The notes beneath the pieces are model-generated. The model saw only the letters and a program-made list of their open reading frames with translations, ran no database searches and had not been told where the DNA came from. Both the position numbers and the translations under genes were made by a program. Below, piece by piece: positions 11,101 through 22,108 of a stretch of 64,000 nt of DNA. The stretch is from assembly GCA_030549205.1 (NCBI GenBank), contig JAUKTV010000001.1, positions 2,542,001 to 2,606,000 of the forward strand. The letters are read 5' to 3'. The DNA comes from Apiosordaria backusii. Taxonomy: Eukaryota > Ascomycota > Sordariomycetes > Sordariales > Lasiosphaeriaceae. Position 1 is the stretch's first letter. Every line of letters starts with the position of its first letter.

Positions 11101-11840
11101 ACTTCCATTGCGCGAGTCCAGGTCAAGACAACGTTCTCGTACGTCGATCCGCCTATGGGGTAGGGAATATTGAGGTTTTGGGCGATGAGGTCAAGCTGAG
11201 TATGTTGAAATTTCATTGAGGCTGCTGCTCTTCTCAGCCACGATCGCGCGCTTGCATCCCAAGCGGCCAACTCAGGTCTGTGGTAAGATTGCTGAGAAGC
11301 TAGGTTTGTGTGTGGGTTGACCAATTTCCCATTGTTGAGGTCGATCTGTACCTTCCGTCTTCTCTCTTCGATCAGTTCAACCCAGATTGACGTGGCTGAC
11401 TTGGCATCCCAGGCATCTGCCAGCATACAAGCGAGCAAAAGGACGCCAATCGATGAGCGTCCAGATGTTGCGGCTGCCCAGATCGACGTACAGTCCGCTC
11501 CAATGAAAGCTTGGAAGGGGCCATCGCGTTCTGTCCCCTGGGGATTGATACCGGGGCAAGATAAGATTTCCGAGACGCGAGTACCGAACGCCTTGAAAAG
11601 TTTTGGCGTGTCAGGAATGACCTCGGCAAACAGGAACCCGAGTTTGCAGGCTGTTCTGTGTAGCTCGCCGGTTTCTGCTTCCTGCTTTCTCGCGATAGTC
11701 AATGCTGAGCCAACGGGTTGAAATTCCGGCGAGGGCGTGCAACGCCAAAGTGAAAAATCAAGATTGATATTGACCAAAGCGACTGTGTTCTCGTTTTTGA
11801 AGGCAACACCGGACACATCGATCTTGCCCAGCAAGTCCAT
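8133..11840 (-). pseudogene. Large unrecognised fungal gene interrupted by an in-frame TGA
   Basis: I do not recognise this family. From ATG 11840 a 523-codon frame runs to TGA 10271-10269. The same frame then stays open to 9819 and continues through well-formed introns (9818-9711; 9647-9591, the latter with GTAGGT, GCTAAC and CACAG) into 9710-9648 and 9590-8133, all phases matching. Without the TGA the product would exceed 1,170 residues. The first part has the striking segments FIGADCTSIWAAATSG and RSSIGVLLLACMLADAW; the last part is a disordered Pro/Thr/Cys repeat tract followed by a globular-looking region. Upstream pieces at 12377-12266 and 12156-12030 on the same strand have an intron between them and may be earlier exons, so the true start is uncertain. 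It is either a nonsense allele or two reading units of one ancestral gene. Confidence 0.6.
9199..9420 (-). repeat. Degenerate tandem repeat of about 42-45 bp in coding sequence
   Basis: Five imperfect units encode roughly 14-15 residues each: PVGCGVEPPTRPPE, LVGRRSEAPTESLK, PVDCESQLFTGCPQ, PVDCGLALPTESSPE and PVQCGLELPTEFSPS. A further related unit (VDSGPGLPTG) lies nearer the start of the exon. Unit lengths are multiples of three. Confidence 0.8.
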
Positions 11841-12265
11841 CGTTTTGATCCAAGTAATCAAGCTGAATTGAAAAACAGCTAGAGCTGAAACGAAGATTCG
11901 ATCTTTTGTGTGTGGAACTATCGGAGGGCAACAGAAAGAAGTTGTTCGGTTGTCGTAGAGAAGGATAGTGGTAGCACGCAAGGAAAGGAAGGAAGCATCG
12001 TATCACAGCCACTGAGCAGTTGTTGAAATGTGTCCTCGTCCATGATCGAAGCACACCTGTCAACTGCTTTCTGTAGGGCCTTCCCGTTAACCACGATACT
12101 TAGGCGTAAAGAGGCTGGAAGATCGCGGCCCAACAGAGCCTTGTTGTCCGCCTTATCTGCAGGAGATGGAAAGTGAGGGGTAGCTTTGCATGATCCAGCT
12201 TGGGATCACTACTTTATTTTCGATCACAGAAATACTTCCATGCTAGCGTGGATTGGGTTACCTAC

Positions 12266-12377
12266 AGAGGTCATCAGAACAAGAGATAATTGCAGTTACA
12301 TTTGAGCACTTGCCCCATAGTGGGTAAAGGATAACCGTGAAGTTTATGAGGTGTTGAGACTGACGCTTTCCGAGCAT
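12266..12377 (-). other. Possible 5' exon of the 8-12 kb gene
   Basis: ATG 12377 opens a 37-codon frame (MLGKRQSQHLINFTVILYPL and on) that ends at a GTAGGT donor. The matching acceptor CTGCAG at 12157 joins it in frame to 12156-12030, which reads KADNKALLGRDLPASLRLS. The junction from there to the main exon at 11840 cannot be resolved by eye, so membership in the same gene is an inference. Confidence 0.3.
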
Positions 12378-13051
12378 GTCATGATGCTCGGCTTTCTAGA
12401 GCCCAGGTGGCTCGGTAACTTGCGAAGGCAATTGAAGTGGCTATTGTTGATTGTGTTACACGGCAATATAGTTCAGGGAAAAGGAATGTCGTGAGAACAG
12501 ATTCCACAGTATGTGCCTCGAATCTCTCAGCCCAGACAAAGCCATCCACAAATGCAACCACTTCCGCTAAGCACCACGCTAATGCAAGTAGTGCAGCGCT
12601 AAGCCTTGTGGGAAACTGGGACCTGGAGCCTTCCGTCCTCAGTTCTCGATGATTCATCCTGACATTGCCGGCCAAGTTTTGTCATCAACTTGAAAGTCTT
12701 TACATGAGAGCAGGAGAGAAAGGGCCGGGAAGGGTTCCAAATACCCCTTCAGTGTGAACTCTGTCAAGAATAACCTCGGCCAGAGTGGCAAAACCTTGTC
12801 TTTTCTGAACCACCTTGAACCCGACCCTAACCCTAGCGACTGGTCCAGGCTCTGTGGCGTCGGGTAAAATCTTCCCCTCCAACAAGACTGCGGCAAATGC
12901 CAAGAGATATTACTCATGCGGCGAACTTTCAACCCATCCCATAACCATCACTTAAATCTTGGCCTTTCTTGGGCAACAATTAAAGCCGGGACAACTTTTT
13001 CTGTCAAATTCTTTCTTTCTTTTGCTGCTGTTTTTTGCAGAAGAGGTTTTT
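12378..13051. other. Divergent region upstream of FAP1
   Basis: Minus-strand open frames at 12379-12675 and 12700-12903 look mildly protein-like but have no clear start or family. I see nothing firm. Confidence 0.4.
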
Positions 13052-13150
13052 ATGAGTTTTAAAGTCGCTGTATTTCAAAAAGCGCACAACAGCGAAGGGA
13101 GCTTTGTTTGGCGGGGCAAGACAGGACAAAGCCCAAAATTTCAGACCTAA
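13052..13150 (+). promoter_or_regulatory. Candidate uORF in the FAP1 leader
   Basis: An ATG at 13052 opens a 32-codon frame ending TAA 13148-13150, 35 nt before the FAP1 start codon at 13186. It is in a different frame from FAP1. If the leader is transcribed from upstream of 13052, ribosomes would meet this frame first; such placement is typical of inhibitory uORFs, but no transcript evidence exists here. Confidence 0.4.
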
Positions 13151-13185
13151 GACGCCCAGGAGCAAACGACATTAGGATTGAAAAT

Positions 13186-16100
13186 ATGGCTGAAGCAGCA
13201 CCACAATCTCAGGGAGGGTCTAATCGTGGAGGAGGATCAGGAGGCAGAGGACGAAGAGGAAGGGGCTGGAGAGGAAGACAGAGAGGATGTGGTCGAGGTG
13301 GTTCAAATGCCAATGCACCCGGAAGTGGACATGGAAATGTGGAAGGGAGCCAGACGCCTACAACGACGACACAACCTGCACCACCACTCGTGACAGCACC
13401 GGCGCTAATACCACCACAACCAACAATCCCCGCATCTCAACCAGTCCTCTCAGATGCATCAAGCTCACATCAGGATGACCAGCTAGGAAGAGGGCGAGGA
13501 GATAGGAGTAGGGGAGGTCGTGGCAGAGGTCGTGGTCGGGGCGGAGCAGCTCAAAGATCCATAGTGACTTCTCACCGAGGAGGTAGAGGGCCGCCGGTAT
13601 CAGCTCCACGACAAGCGGATGCTTCATCATCTCAATCACAGGCACGACATGGCTTTAATGTTGGTGCTGCTGAGTTTGTTCCCGGTCAGCCGGTAGCTAC
13701 CAGCACCACCACCCAAGCTTCTCGAGAACCCAGACCACCAAAATTTGCCCCAGCCCCTAAAGTGGTGATGGAGAAATCACTAGCAGAGGATCTTCCCACT
13801 CGCATTCATGAGGATATCGACAACGGACAATACGAATGCGTCATCTGCACTAGCGAAGTCGTGCGATCCTCCCGAGTCTGGTCCTGCTCTATCTGCTGGA
13901 CAGTTGCACATCTTCACTGCGTCAAGAAATGGCACAAGAACCAGATCAAGCAGAAAGAGGAGAACCAAAGCCCCAACCAGCCTGACGGTTGGCGCTGCCC
14001 AGCTTGCAACTCCAACCTGCTCGAAGATCCGGGATCATACCACTGCTGGTGTGGGAAGGAGTTCGATCTAAAGCCAATCCCTGGCTTGCCTCCTCACACC
14101 TGCGGACAGACTTGCTCCAAGCCTAGAGCTACATGTCCCCATCCTTGCTCCCTGATGTGTCACGCGGGACCCTGTCCGCCCTGCACACTCATGGGTCCCA
14201 CCCAGACTTGTTTTTGCGGCAAGAACACCGTCACGAAGCGATGTAGCGAGACTGATTATACGAACGGATGGAGCTGTCAAGAAGTCTGCGGCGACTACCT
14301 GCCATGCGGGGAGCATACCTGTACCCAACCTTGCCATCCCGGCTTGTGCGGAGCGTGTGAGGTCCCCATGCCATCAACCTGCTATTGTGGGAAGGAACGG
14401 AAAGAAATACCCTGCAACCAAAGGGATGACATCTTGGAGTCATTCAACTATGGCCAAGTTGACGACGAAGAAGAATGGCTCGAGGGATCATTCCACTGCT
14501 CAAAGGTCTGCGGCAGAAAGTTTGATTGTGGACACCACACCTGCCAGAAAGCCTGCCACCCACAGGATGAAGAGTCAGCACATTGCCCATTTTCTCCTGA
14601 TATGGTACTGAACTGCCCCTGTGGCAAGACACCGCTTGCTTCTCTGCCCGTCGAGCCGAGGACGTCGTGTCAAGATCCCGTCCCACGATGCGATAAGCCA
14701 TGCGATAAGGTCCTGGCTTGTGGCCATCATTGCCCGGACAAGTGCCATACTGGCGCCTGCGCCCCTTGTTTCCAAAGTATGGAGGTCTCCTGCCGGTGCG
14801 GCAGGGTTGCCGGCCGTTCAGCATGTCATCTAGGCCACGTCGAGCAACCACAGTGCTTCCGTGTCTGCAAAGCTCAGCTTAACTGCGGGCGGCATGAGTG
14901 TGGAGAGCGGTGCTGCTCGGGGGAGAAGAAGGCAGCGGAAAGGCGGAAGCAGAAGCGGACCGTCACTGAGAACTACGAGTCCGAACATATCTGTTTACAG
15001 GTCTGCGGCCGGGTGCTGAAATGCGGTAAACATACATGCCAGCAGCTATGCCACAGGGGATCGTGCAATGCGTGCCCGGAGGCTATCTTCGACGAGATCA
15101 GCTGCTCTTGTGGGCGGACCGTGTTGCACCCTCCGCAACCCTGCGGAACAAGGCCACCAGAATGCCGGTTCGATTGCCGGAGGGCGAGACCTTGCGGGCA
15201 TCCTACAGTGCCCCATCAGTGTCACCCTGACGATGTGCCTTGCCCCAAGTGCGCCTTCTTGGTGGAGAGGCCTTGTATCTGTGGCAAGAAGGTACTCAAA
15301 AACCAGCCTTGTTGGTTCGAAGATGCTAGGTGCGGACTGCCTTGTGGAAAGAAGCTGAAATGCGGAGCCCACGAGTGCAGGAAGCCGTGTCATAAGCCGG
15401 GGGAATGCGAGGATGCTGAGGTAGCTGGTTCTCATTGCACGCAGTTATGTGGAAAGGCGAGGAAGTCCTGTGAGCACACCTGCGTGGAAGAGTGCCATGC
15501 CCCCTTTCGTAAGTTTGATGCCGTCTATATTCATGTGTGTAACGGGATTGCTAACTCGGCCACAGCTTGCAAAGAGGACAAGCCCTGTCAGTCCATGACG
15601 TTTACCACCTGCTCTTGCCAGCGTAAAAAGAACCCGGTTCGATGCGGGGCGACACGCTTCAACTCAGGGCCGACCAAGGACACCACTTTGAAGTGCGATG
15701 ATGATTGTCTTCGTCTGGAACGGAATCAACGGCTTGCCGAGGCGCTTAATATCGACCCTAATCACAGTGACGACCATGTGCCGTATGCCGACAAGACCTT
15801 GAAGATGTTCCGCGAAAACATGGTCTGGGCTCAGTCACAAGAACGGGAATTTCGCGTCTTTGCGGCGGACTCGGAGGCAAAGCGCATGCGTTTTAAGCCT
15901 ATGCCTAACCAGCAGCGGGCCTTTTTGCACTCCCTCGCCGAGGACTACGGCCTGGACTCTGAGTCTCAAGACCCCGAGCCTCACCGTCATGTTTGCCTTT
16001 TCAAGACTCCACGATTTGTCTCCGCCCCGAGAAAGACACTGGCCCAATGTCTCCGTATTGCCCAGGGCGCTGCTACCACCGCCGCCGCTACTGCTAAACC

Positions 16101-16812
16101 AGCGACGCCAGCCAATAGCCAGCCTTCCCCTCAAGCCTTCAACGCCCTTTTACTTACCACACCTCGCTTTGGTCTTACAATTGAGGAAATCGACCGAGCC
16201 TTGGCCTCCGACATCGCAATCGCGTCACGTTCTGGACCGGCACTCAGTTTCACGACTAGCTTCCTCCCCTCGGAGGATGTCGTGATCAAAGCCATCCCCA
16301 ACTTCACCGCCGCGGCTATTGCAACGTCTCTGGCACCAACTCCACAGGCCGTTGAATCCGTTTTGAAGGATCTCAAGTCTACCGTGGCAAAGACTGTTTC
16401 TAAAGCAGGGCTGGCAAACGGGGTAGTATTGTGTCACGCAGATAGTTCGCTAAATATTGTAAGAAGAGAAGGAGACCAAGCTGCTGGTGCTGATGGGTGG
16501 AGTGCTGTTGCGAGTAGGGGACCATGGCGGCGGGCTCCTAGTGGGAAGCTCGCTGTTCCTGCCGCAGCAGCGAGTAGTAGTAGAGCAGGGGGTGGCTTCC
16601 TTGCGCTGAGAAAATTGGAGCTGAAGAAAAAGAAGGCTGCAGAGGAGAAGGTGGAAGTTGAGGAGGACTGGGAAGCTGCCGCGGAGAAGCTGGAAGGAGG
16701 TGGAAGTGACAAAGAGAATGGGGTTACCAGCGCTGGCAGCGATTCTGATGAGCAGCAGGGACATCATGAAGCTGAGAAGGAGCAAGGCTCTTTGGTTGCT
16801 GCTGATGCTTGA
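13186..16812 (+). CDS. FAP1: FAP1/NF-X1-type zinc-finger protein
   Basis: Homologue of NFX1 and yeast Fap1, a putative transcription factor or RING-type protein that binds FKBP12 in yeast (family knowledge). ATG 13186 is the first ATG in frame. One intron, 15509-15565 (GTAAGT, GCTAAC, CACAG), is 57 nt and stop-free, so it hides in the frame; removing it gives 1,189 residues. Order: RG-rich disordered N-terminus to about residue 210; RING/PHD-type finger from residue 216 (YECVICTSE ... CPACNSN); a long array of NF-X1 fingers with CG-C-H/C spacing to about residue 800; an R3H-like nucleic-acid-binding region near residues 905-945; and a low-complexity charged tail. Length and order fit the family well. 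Confidence 0.95.
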   Translation: MAEAAPQSQGGSNRGGGSGGRGRRGRGWRGRQRGCGRGGSNANAPGSGHGNVEGSQTPTTTTQPAPPLVTAPALIPPQPTIPASQPVLSDASSSHQDDQLGRGRGDRSRGGRGRGRGRGGAAQRSIVTSHRGGRGPPVSAPRQADASSSQSQARHGFNVGAAEFVPGQPVATSTTTQASREPRPPKFAPAPKVVMEKSLAEDLPTRIHEDIDNGQYECVICTSEVVRSSRVWSCSICWTVAHLHCVKKWHKNQIKQKEENQSPNQPDGWRCPACNSNLLEDPGSYHCWCGKEFDLKPIPGLPPHTCGQTCSKPRATCPHPCSLMCHAGPCPPCTLMGPTQTCFCGKNTVTKRCSETDYTNGWSCQEVCGDYLPCGEHTCTQPCHPGLCGACEVPMPSTCYCGKERKEIPCNQRDDILESFNYGQVDDEEEWLEGSFHCSKVCGRKFDCGHHTCQKACHPQDEESAHCPFSPDMVLNCPCGKTPLASLPVEPRTSCQDPVPRCDKPCDKVLACGHHCPDKCHTGACAPCFQSMEVSCRCGRVAGRSACHLGHVEQPQCFRVCKAQLNCGRHECGERCCSGEKKAAERRKQKRTVTENYESEHICLQVCGRVLKCGKHTCQQLCHRGSCNACPEAIFDEISCSCGRTVLHPPQPCGTRPPECRFDCRRARPCGHPTVPHQCHPDDVPCPKCAFLVERPCICGKKVLKNQPCWFEDARCGLPCGKKLKCGAHECRKPCHKPGECEDAEVAGSHCTQLCGKARKSCEHTCVEECHAPFRKFDAVYIHVCNGIANSATACKEDKPCQSMTFTTCSCQRKKNPVRCGATRFNSGPTKDTTLKCDDDCLRLERNQRLAEALNIDPNHSDDHVPYADKTLKMFRENMVWAQSQEREFRVFAADSEAKRMRFKPMPNQQRAFLHSLAEDYGLDSESQDPEPHRHVCLFKTPRFVSAPRKTLAQCLRIAQGAATTAAATAKPATPANSQPSPQAFNALLLTTPRFGLTIEEIDRALASDIAIASRSGPALSFTTSFLPSEDVVIKAIPNFTAAAIATSLAPTPQAVESVLKDLKSTVAKTVSKAGLANGVVLCHADSSLNIVRREGDQAAGADGWSAVASRGPWRRAPSGKLAVPAAAASSSRAGGGFLALRKLELKKKKAAEEKVEVEEDWEAAAEKLEGGGSDKENGVTSAGSDSDEQQGHHEAEKEQGSLVAADA
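15509..15565 (+). other. Stop-free 57-nt intron in FAP1
   Basis: Donor GTAAGT, branch GCTAAC and acceptor CACAG are all canonical. The intron is a multiple of three with no stop in the FAP1 frame, so retention would insert 19 residues between two cysteine-rich fingers without truncating the protein. Confidence 0.85.
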
Positions 16813-18532
16813 ACTACGAGTAATGATACCAATGCCGACTGATGGTTTAATGTATTGTATGTATATCTACAGTTAATCGCTCCAGGGCAGTTAGCACATT
16901 TCTATCATCAAAAACAGTGTATCTGTCTGGTTTTATGGCAGTAGAAAAGAACAACAAAGTCAACAATCCCCATTGTTCAACACTTTTGGACATTTCAATT
17001 CCAAGGAAGCCAAAAGTTCATGCACTGAATCGCCGCTACTGCATCCCGTACCAATTGAAGGGATGCACATTCCACATGCCCCCTTTTCCATTCCCGTCCA
17101 TCCCATCCCCCATGTCTATTATTAGTCCTGCTATGATCACCTCACGCTTCACTTGCCGCTCTGTAACCTGACGAAGTGTCATTATAGAACACTCAAAATC
17201 CCTGTTTTACTTACTTGTCTTCCCCATCAGGATATTGATTTACCTCCGGCGACCAAGCACAACACGAGACCATAGAACAGACCTTTCCAGAATCGAAGAT
17301 CCCGTCACATCTGCCCTGATCCTGTTTTGGCGGCCTATTCAATGTCATGCTATGATCACCTTCCACACTTCCCCGCTGGCAAATCAATCGCTCTATCAAA
17401 CCATTCGCTGCTATCAAAGTCTCGTGAGTCTCATGTTGAGGCAGCAGAGGCCACATTTCGGAGTGATTCTAGAAACCAAGTCTCCTGCAACCCAATCGTC
17501 CAATGATCACAACCAGTTCTCCGTCGCCCTTGCCTCCTGCGATGATTGCATTCACCAATCCAATCACTCAATCCCCCATCTCCCCCTCTTCTTACTCTGC
17601 CGCCCCGCTAGTGTAATCACCCCAGATTTCCCCAACTTTCTTCCTTCGGTGTTGACGAAAGAAATGCATGCACACTTGCGTAAGCTTGCCTGCTTTTTGC
17701 TTGCGTGACATTCTTCAATCCCCCCGTCCCCCCGTCCCGATCCATCCCAGCAGTGCAGAACGACCTGACTTTACCTAGCCAGCCCTATACCAGCCCTACT
17801 ATACCTTGATCTTTTTATATCCGACCCCTCTACTGTAGCATTTCACTCCCCCATCCCACCACCACACAACCAATAGTCCCACACAATGCCACTATCCCAC
17901 TACCGAGCTGAACACACTCACTCACCCACACCCCGACCCGAGACGAGACAAGAACCACCCGTCCAGCCCCATCCCCAATCCATTCCTCGCTTAAATCCCA
18001 AGATGCACCTTACTTGCTCGCCTTGCTCACACTTCCCCAAAAGATCCCCGATTTCCCATCACCTTGCCGAACCGAATGTAAGGGACCAGTCGCTTTTCCC
18101 GACATCAACACCCAAGACAGCCGCATTAGGAAGTCTGCCCAGCCAATTAATATCCAACTCCCACACCCAGCGACACCTCCAACACCCGGCACATCTATCG
18201 CCAACTACTTGGGAATTAGTGTTTGGGATAGAGCACACCACCTTCATGCTCCCTCCCTCACCTCATTGTGATCCGACCGACCCTCATCCTGGTTGAAACT
18301 CCTAGATACAATATTTCACACCCCCGTAGCAAAAAGTCTAAACATCTTGTGGTTCAATCTTTTCCTCATTTTTTTCTATCAAGTTCTATATATGTATCTA
18401 GCAGTAACCTTTCCACTTCCTAGAAAGGTTAGGGGGTATCACTATGTTTTGCGTGTCCGTTTCTCTCTCTCTCTCCGTTTCAACCCTGTCTCTTAATGGT
18501 TCCGTCTTCACGACGTTGACCTCGTCCAAAAA
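16813..18532. other. Convergent spacer between FAP1 and BEM46
   Basis: 1.7 kb, CT- and CA-rich, with only scattered short frames. No gene seen. Confidence 0.6.
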
Positions 18533-19714
18533 TCACAACTCATCCTTCTCGTCCTTCTCCCTCCTCCCCCTTACAACCCTATTGATAAACTCGGCAATCG
18601 CCTCAAAATACCCCTCCTCAATCACACTCGAGTTGTGATCTCCCCCGGGAGCGGCTTCCATATCTTTATGGGCGCGTTGCTCAGATCATATAACTTCTTC
18701 ATGTGGATTGGACTATACTCAAAAATGTCAGTGTTTTCCCAGCAACAGACATAACAGAGTGAAACATACGGAACAATCTCATCCTGCAACCCACTCAAAA
18801 ACAGCGTCGGCACCTTAATCGCCCCAATCAACCCATCACTTCCCCACACCTGATGACACAAATACGCCAAATACTTGGCCGGCGGCATAATACTCGGTAT
18901 CAGCTTCCTCATGCTCAAAAACGTATTCTCCAGCACCAGTCCCACTATATCCCCCCTTTGCCGCCCTGGCTTTGGTTCTTGGCCACAAGTTTAATCCCCA
19001 CCGCACCCCCTAGACTCTGCCCATACACCACAATCTTGTGGTTCCTTGTTTCTGCCCTGTCACGGAGGTAATCCAACGCTGTCTGGGCATCCATATTCAA
19101 GCCCGATTCATCAGGCGTGCCGGTAGAGATCCCATACCCCCTGTACTCCAACATGAAGACATTGCAACCCGTGGCGGCGATGAGCATGCGAGCTATGGGG
19201 AGGCGGTGGCCAATGTTACCTGCGTTTCCGTGGAACATAAGCACGGTCACGTCCGAGTTGGGGTTGTGCTTGCGGGGGCCGCGGATGTAAAAGGCCGAGA
19301 GCTTCTCGCCATCGTTGGTGGGGATGATGAGCTCTTCGTAGTCTTTGAAGTGGTACTGGCTGGGTCGGGGGACGTCGGTGCGGGCGTTGGCAGGGATGGA
19401 GGATGGGTAGATAAGTGCTCTGGGGGGGGAATGAGGTTAGGATGACGTTATCGTTGGGGGAGAAGGTAAGGGTTTACTTTTGCTTGAAGTAGAGGAGAGC
19501 CGTCAGTAGGGCCGCGAGCCCCTATATATGAGAGAATAAGCGGTTAGTATGGGTATTTTGTAAGAAATGTTTTCTCAAAAACTTGCCCCCTGAGCCAGTC
19601 TGCGCGGTTGGCGTTGCAGCCATTCAGGCACTGGGCGGGAGAGGCAGGAGGAGTATCGGGTCATACAGAAGTCGCGATGGCTGGCAGGCGCATGTAGCCC
19701 GCTGCGGTGCTCAT
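18533..19714 (-). CDS. BEM46: BEM46-family alpha/beta hydrolase, two apparent 1-nt frameshifts
   Basis: Four exons: 19714-19667, 19521-19478, 19419-18770 and 18712-18533, encoding about 307 residues once two missing bases are allowed for. Visible features are an N-terminal hydrophobic anchor (GLAALLTALLYF), the HGNAGN oxyanion motif, nucleophile motif YGQSLGGAV, acidic residue in LQDEIVP and catalytic His in GGDHNSS. Bem46 proteins are membrane-associated hydrolases of unknown substrate, tied to polarity and germination in Neurospora (family knowledge). The frame breaks at the C6 run 18951-18956 (after GGKG) and at the C5 run 18642-18646 (before GGDHNSS). Each is repaired by one base, and sequence on both sides matches the family, so base-calling error is more likely than decay. 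Confidence 0.85.
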
Positions 19715-22108
19715 CAACGAGAGTGTCTGCTGCACGAGAGGATTGCTTGCAGACGATGACGGCTCGTGGGAAGACGAGGACATGATTGATAACGAAGGGA
19801 TGTTTGTTGACGTTTGGGCAGTGCGGGTGCCAGTAAAAAGGGCGGTGGGTATGGTTAGGTACAGAGTGCCCAGCAGAGCAGGGACCCTTTGCTATCCGGG
19901 CTTATTTAAGAAGAGACGAGGCGGGAGTGGATGCGATGGGCGAAACAAGCAGGGGTTGGGAGAGGTTGCGAGAGAGATGGATTGTGGGCGGATGGTCTCA
20001 CGGACAAGGGGGCTCAAATTGAGACAAGGTGATTTGAGATGGAGTCAGAAATGCTGGCGGGCGACAGCGAGCTGCAGGGCCAATGCAGAGGGAGCAAAGT
20101 GGAAATACGTGTGCAGGTCCAAATCTAATCGACATGCGCGTGTTAGCCATGATGTAATTTTACCTCAACCGAAGCAGATCTGCCGTTCATTGCCGTCGGC
20201 ACCTCTCCAACTGAAGCCAGCCCAACCTGGGCCAGCTGTTTGGCCATCCTCCACCTGTCCCGCCTGTCAGGCCGAATTGAACGGGCCCGGCCTCTTGTTA
20301 TCGTCCGAACTTTTTGTTGAGGTCTTCGAAATGCTTTTACGGAGCATCGACAGCAGTCACTTGACCCTCCCTTGCTCCCTCCGCCTTGCCCAGAGCTGAC
20401 AATCATGACAGCCACAGTTCCATCGTGGAGGGGTTTCAAGCTTATCGATTGCAACCCTGGAAATGTTGGATGTTGGCAGATCTGACAGGGAGCGGGGAAA
20501 GCAAGCCACGACCAGGCTTTAAACCAACAACATTGTGTGGCTTGAACCGCCCTTTTGATCTCTTGATGGCATGGTCCATCCAGCACTGTTCAGGAGGCAG
20601 GTGTCTGTAGTCGCGCGCGAACGGGCCTCTCGCATTGGATTGTGCCACTGTTCATGCAACTCGTTTGCGATTCAGGCTGGCTCAATCACTGGCTCGTACC
20701 AATCGGCTGGAAGACGTCGCTCCAGGTCTGAAACAGGAGACGACGGGATAAGGGGCAAAGGTTGCAACACCCGACGGCGTGCTTCAATCAAGTTGGCAGC
20801 TTGAGCTTGAGCTCTCTCTTCATATGGAGTAAGCGCTGCCGAATTGCTCTAGAAGCATGAAGGGCAAACTCAATTCGGAGGCTGCATTGACGAATTGAGT
20901 GCCTGTGCTGTGCTGTTCCTGAGCTAGGCCACTGTGAACCCACCCGAACCGCCTCACGGGTAAGCCCCCACCTGCTTAGCTGCGTCTGGGTACAGAAGAA
21001 ACTGCCTAAACGACATCATTCTGGGCCTCTCTGCATGAAGGGTTTTTTCTTGTCGTCGAGATTACGGCCACGACGGAGGCCGGAGTGTTCTTTGAGAGGA
21101 TTACCCCTTTTCTTTATCTCTCTTTCGAGATTCGAGCCAGAAGGTCAGATGGACCGTCATCTATGCAAGAAGTGGTGTTGTGCCGGCATTGGCTTCTTTT
21201 TTTAAATGAATTGAAACGCGCTTCAAGCTGTCTCCTGACCAACCAAAGACGCGCTTCAAGTCAGGTTTCGTGTTGAGGATGCAGTTTGTTGTGCCACACC
21301 TCCCCACTTTTCCCACCAGAGGGGTTGTTCCCAGCGGTTCTTGTCAGCCACTCTGCAGCAAATCGGGACGAACGGGCAGCTCCGCAACGAAGAGCGGGTG
21401 GAGGGGTTGCTGTGGCTCGTGTGGACTGCGGGCCCAGCAACGGGGCAACGTGGAGACTAGCGAGATGCATCGGAGCCCAAAAAATCTCCAACCAAACACC
21501 AGACCAAGCAGAAAGGCTCGACTTTTCTCTCTTGACAGCGCACACAGAAAATTTTGAATCCCACGATTCCAAGCCGGCCACGAGACCGGACTCCCGCCCA
21601 CTACCGTGATCGGCCCTCTTCAACCCGCTAGCCCCCGCCATTGCTAGTGCGCCGTTCTACAGTTCTGCCCGTCAGCTCCACCCGCTCTCATTCGTGCCCA
21701 ACGGCGCAGCGCAGCAGCAAGCAGCCCACTTTGTTGACAATCCTGACGGACGCTGTACGTACAAACCGGAACCTCAGCTCGCCCCAACACAGCCCCATAC
21801 TCTGTGCCGCCGCAACCCAGGCCATCCGTACCTGACAGAAGCCCACCAGGCCCATCCGAGACCCATTCTTCATCTCTTCAGTCTCTTTTCTTCACCTCAC
21901 CCCCAACACCAAGACTCCGGGCAACAGCCTCCTTTGCCTCGTCTTCACCGTCCCGGAACGATTGGACAGTACTCGACCTGCTTACGGCTGCCAACTAACA
22001 GCCAGAAGAAGCTCCGAGACCACCGACAAGCAGGGCAACAACCCACTATACTGCAGATTCTGCACCACCAATTGGATCAACTGAGGATACCAAGGGCCAA
22101 CTGACACC
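19715..22108. other. Divergent spacer between BEM46 and the LYAR-type gene
   Basis: 2.4 kb without a supported gene. The sequence AACGCGCTTCAAG-like recurs around 21215 and 21250 as a short direct repeat. The last 450 bases are CT/CA-rich and probably the leader of the LYAR-type gene. Confidence 0.6.

Noticed and set aside
18713..18956. Introns as the explanation for the BEM46 frame changes
   Set aside because: No donor and acceptor pair surrounds either run, and the flanking residues are continuous in the family.
19707..20399. 230-codon plus-strand frame upstream of BEM46
   Set aside because: Low-quality composition, overlaps the BEM46 first exon, and no family is seen.
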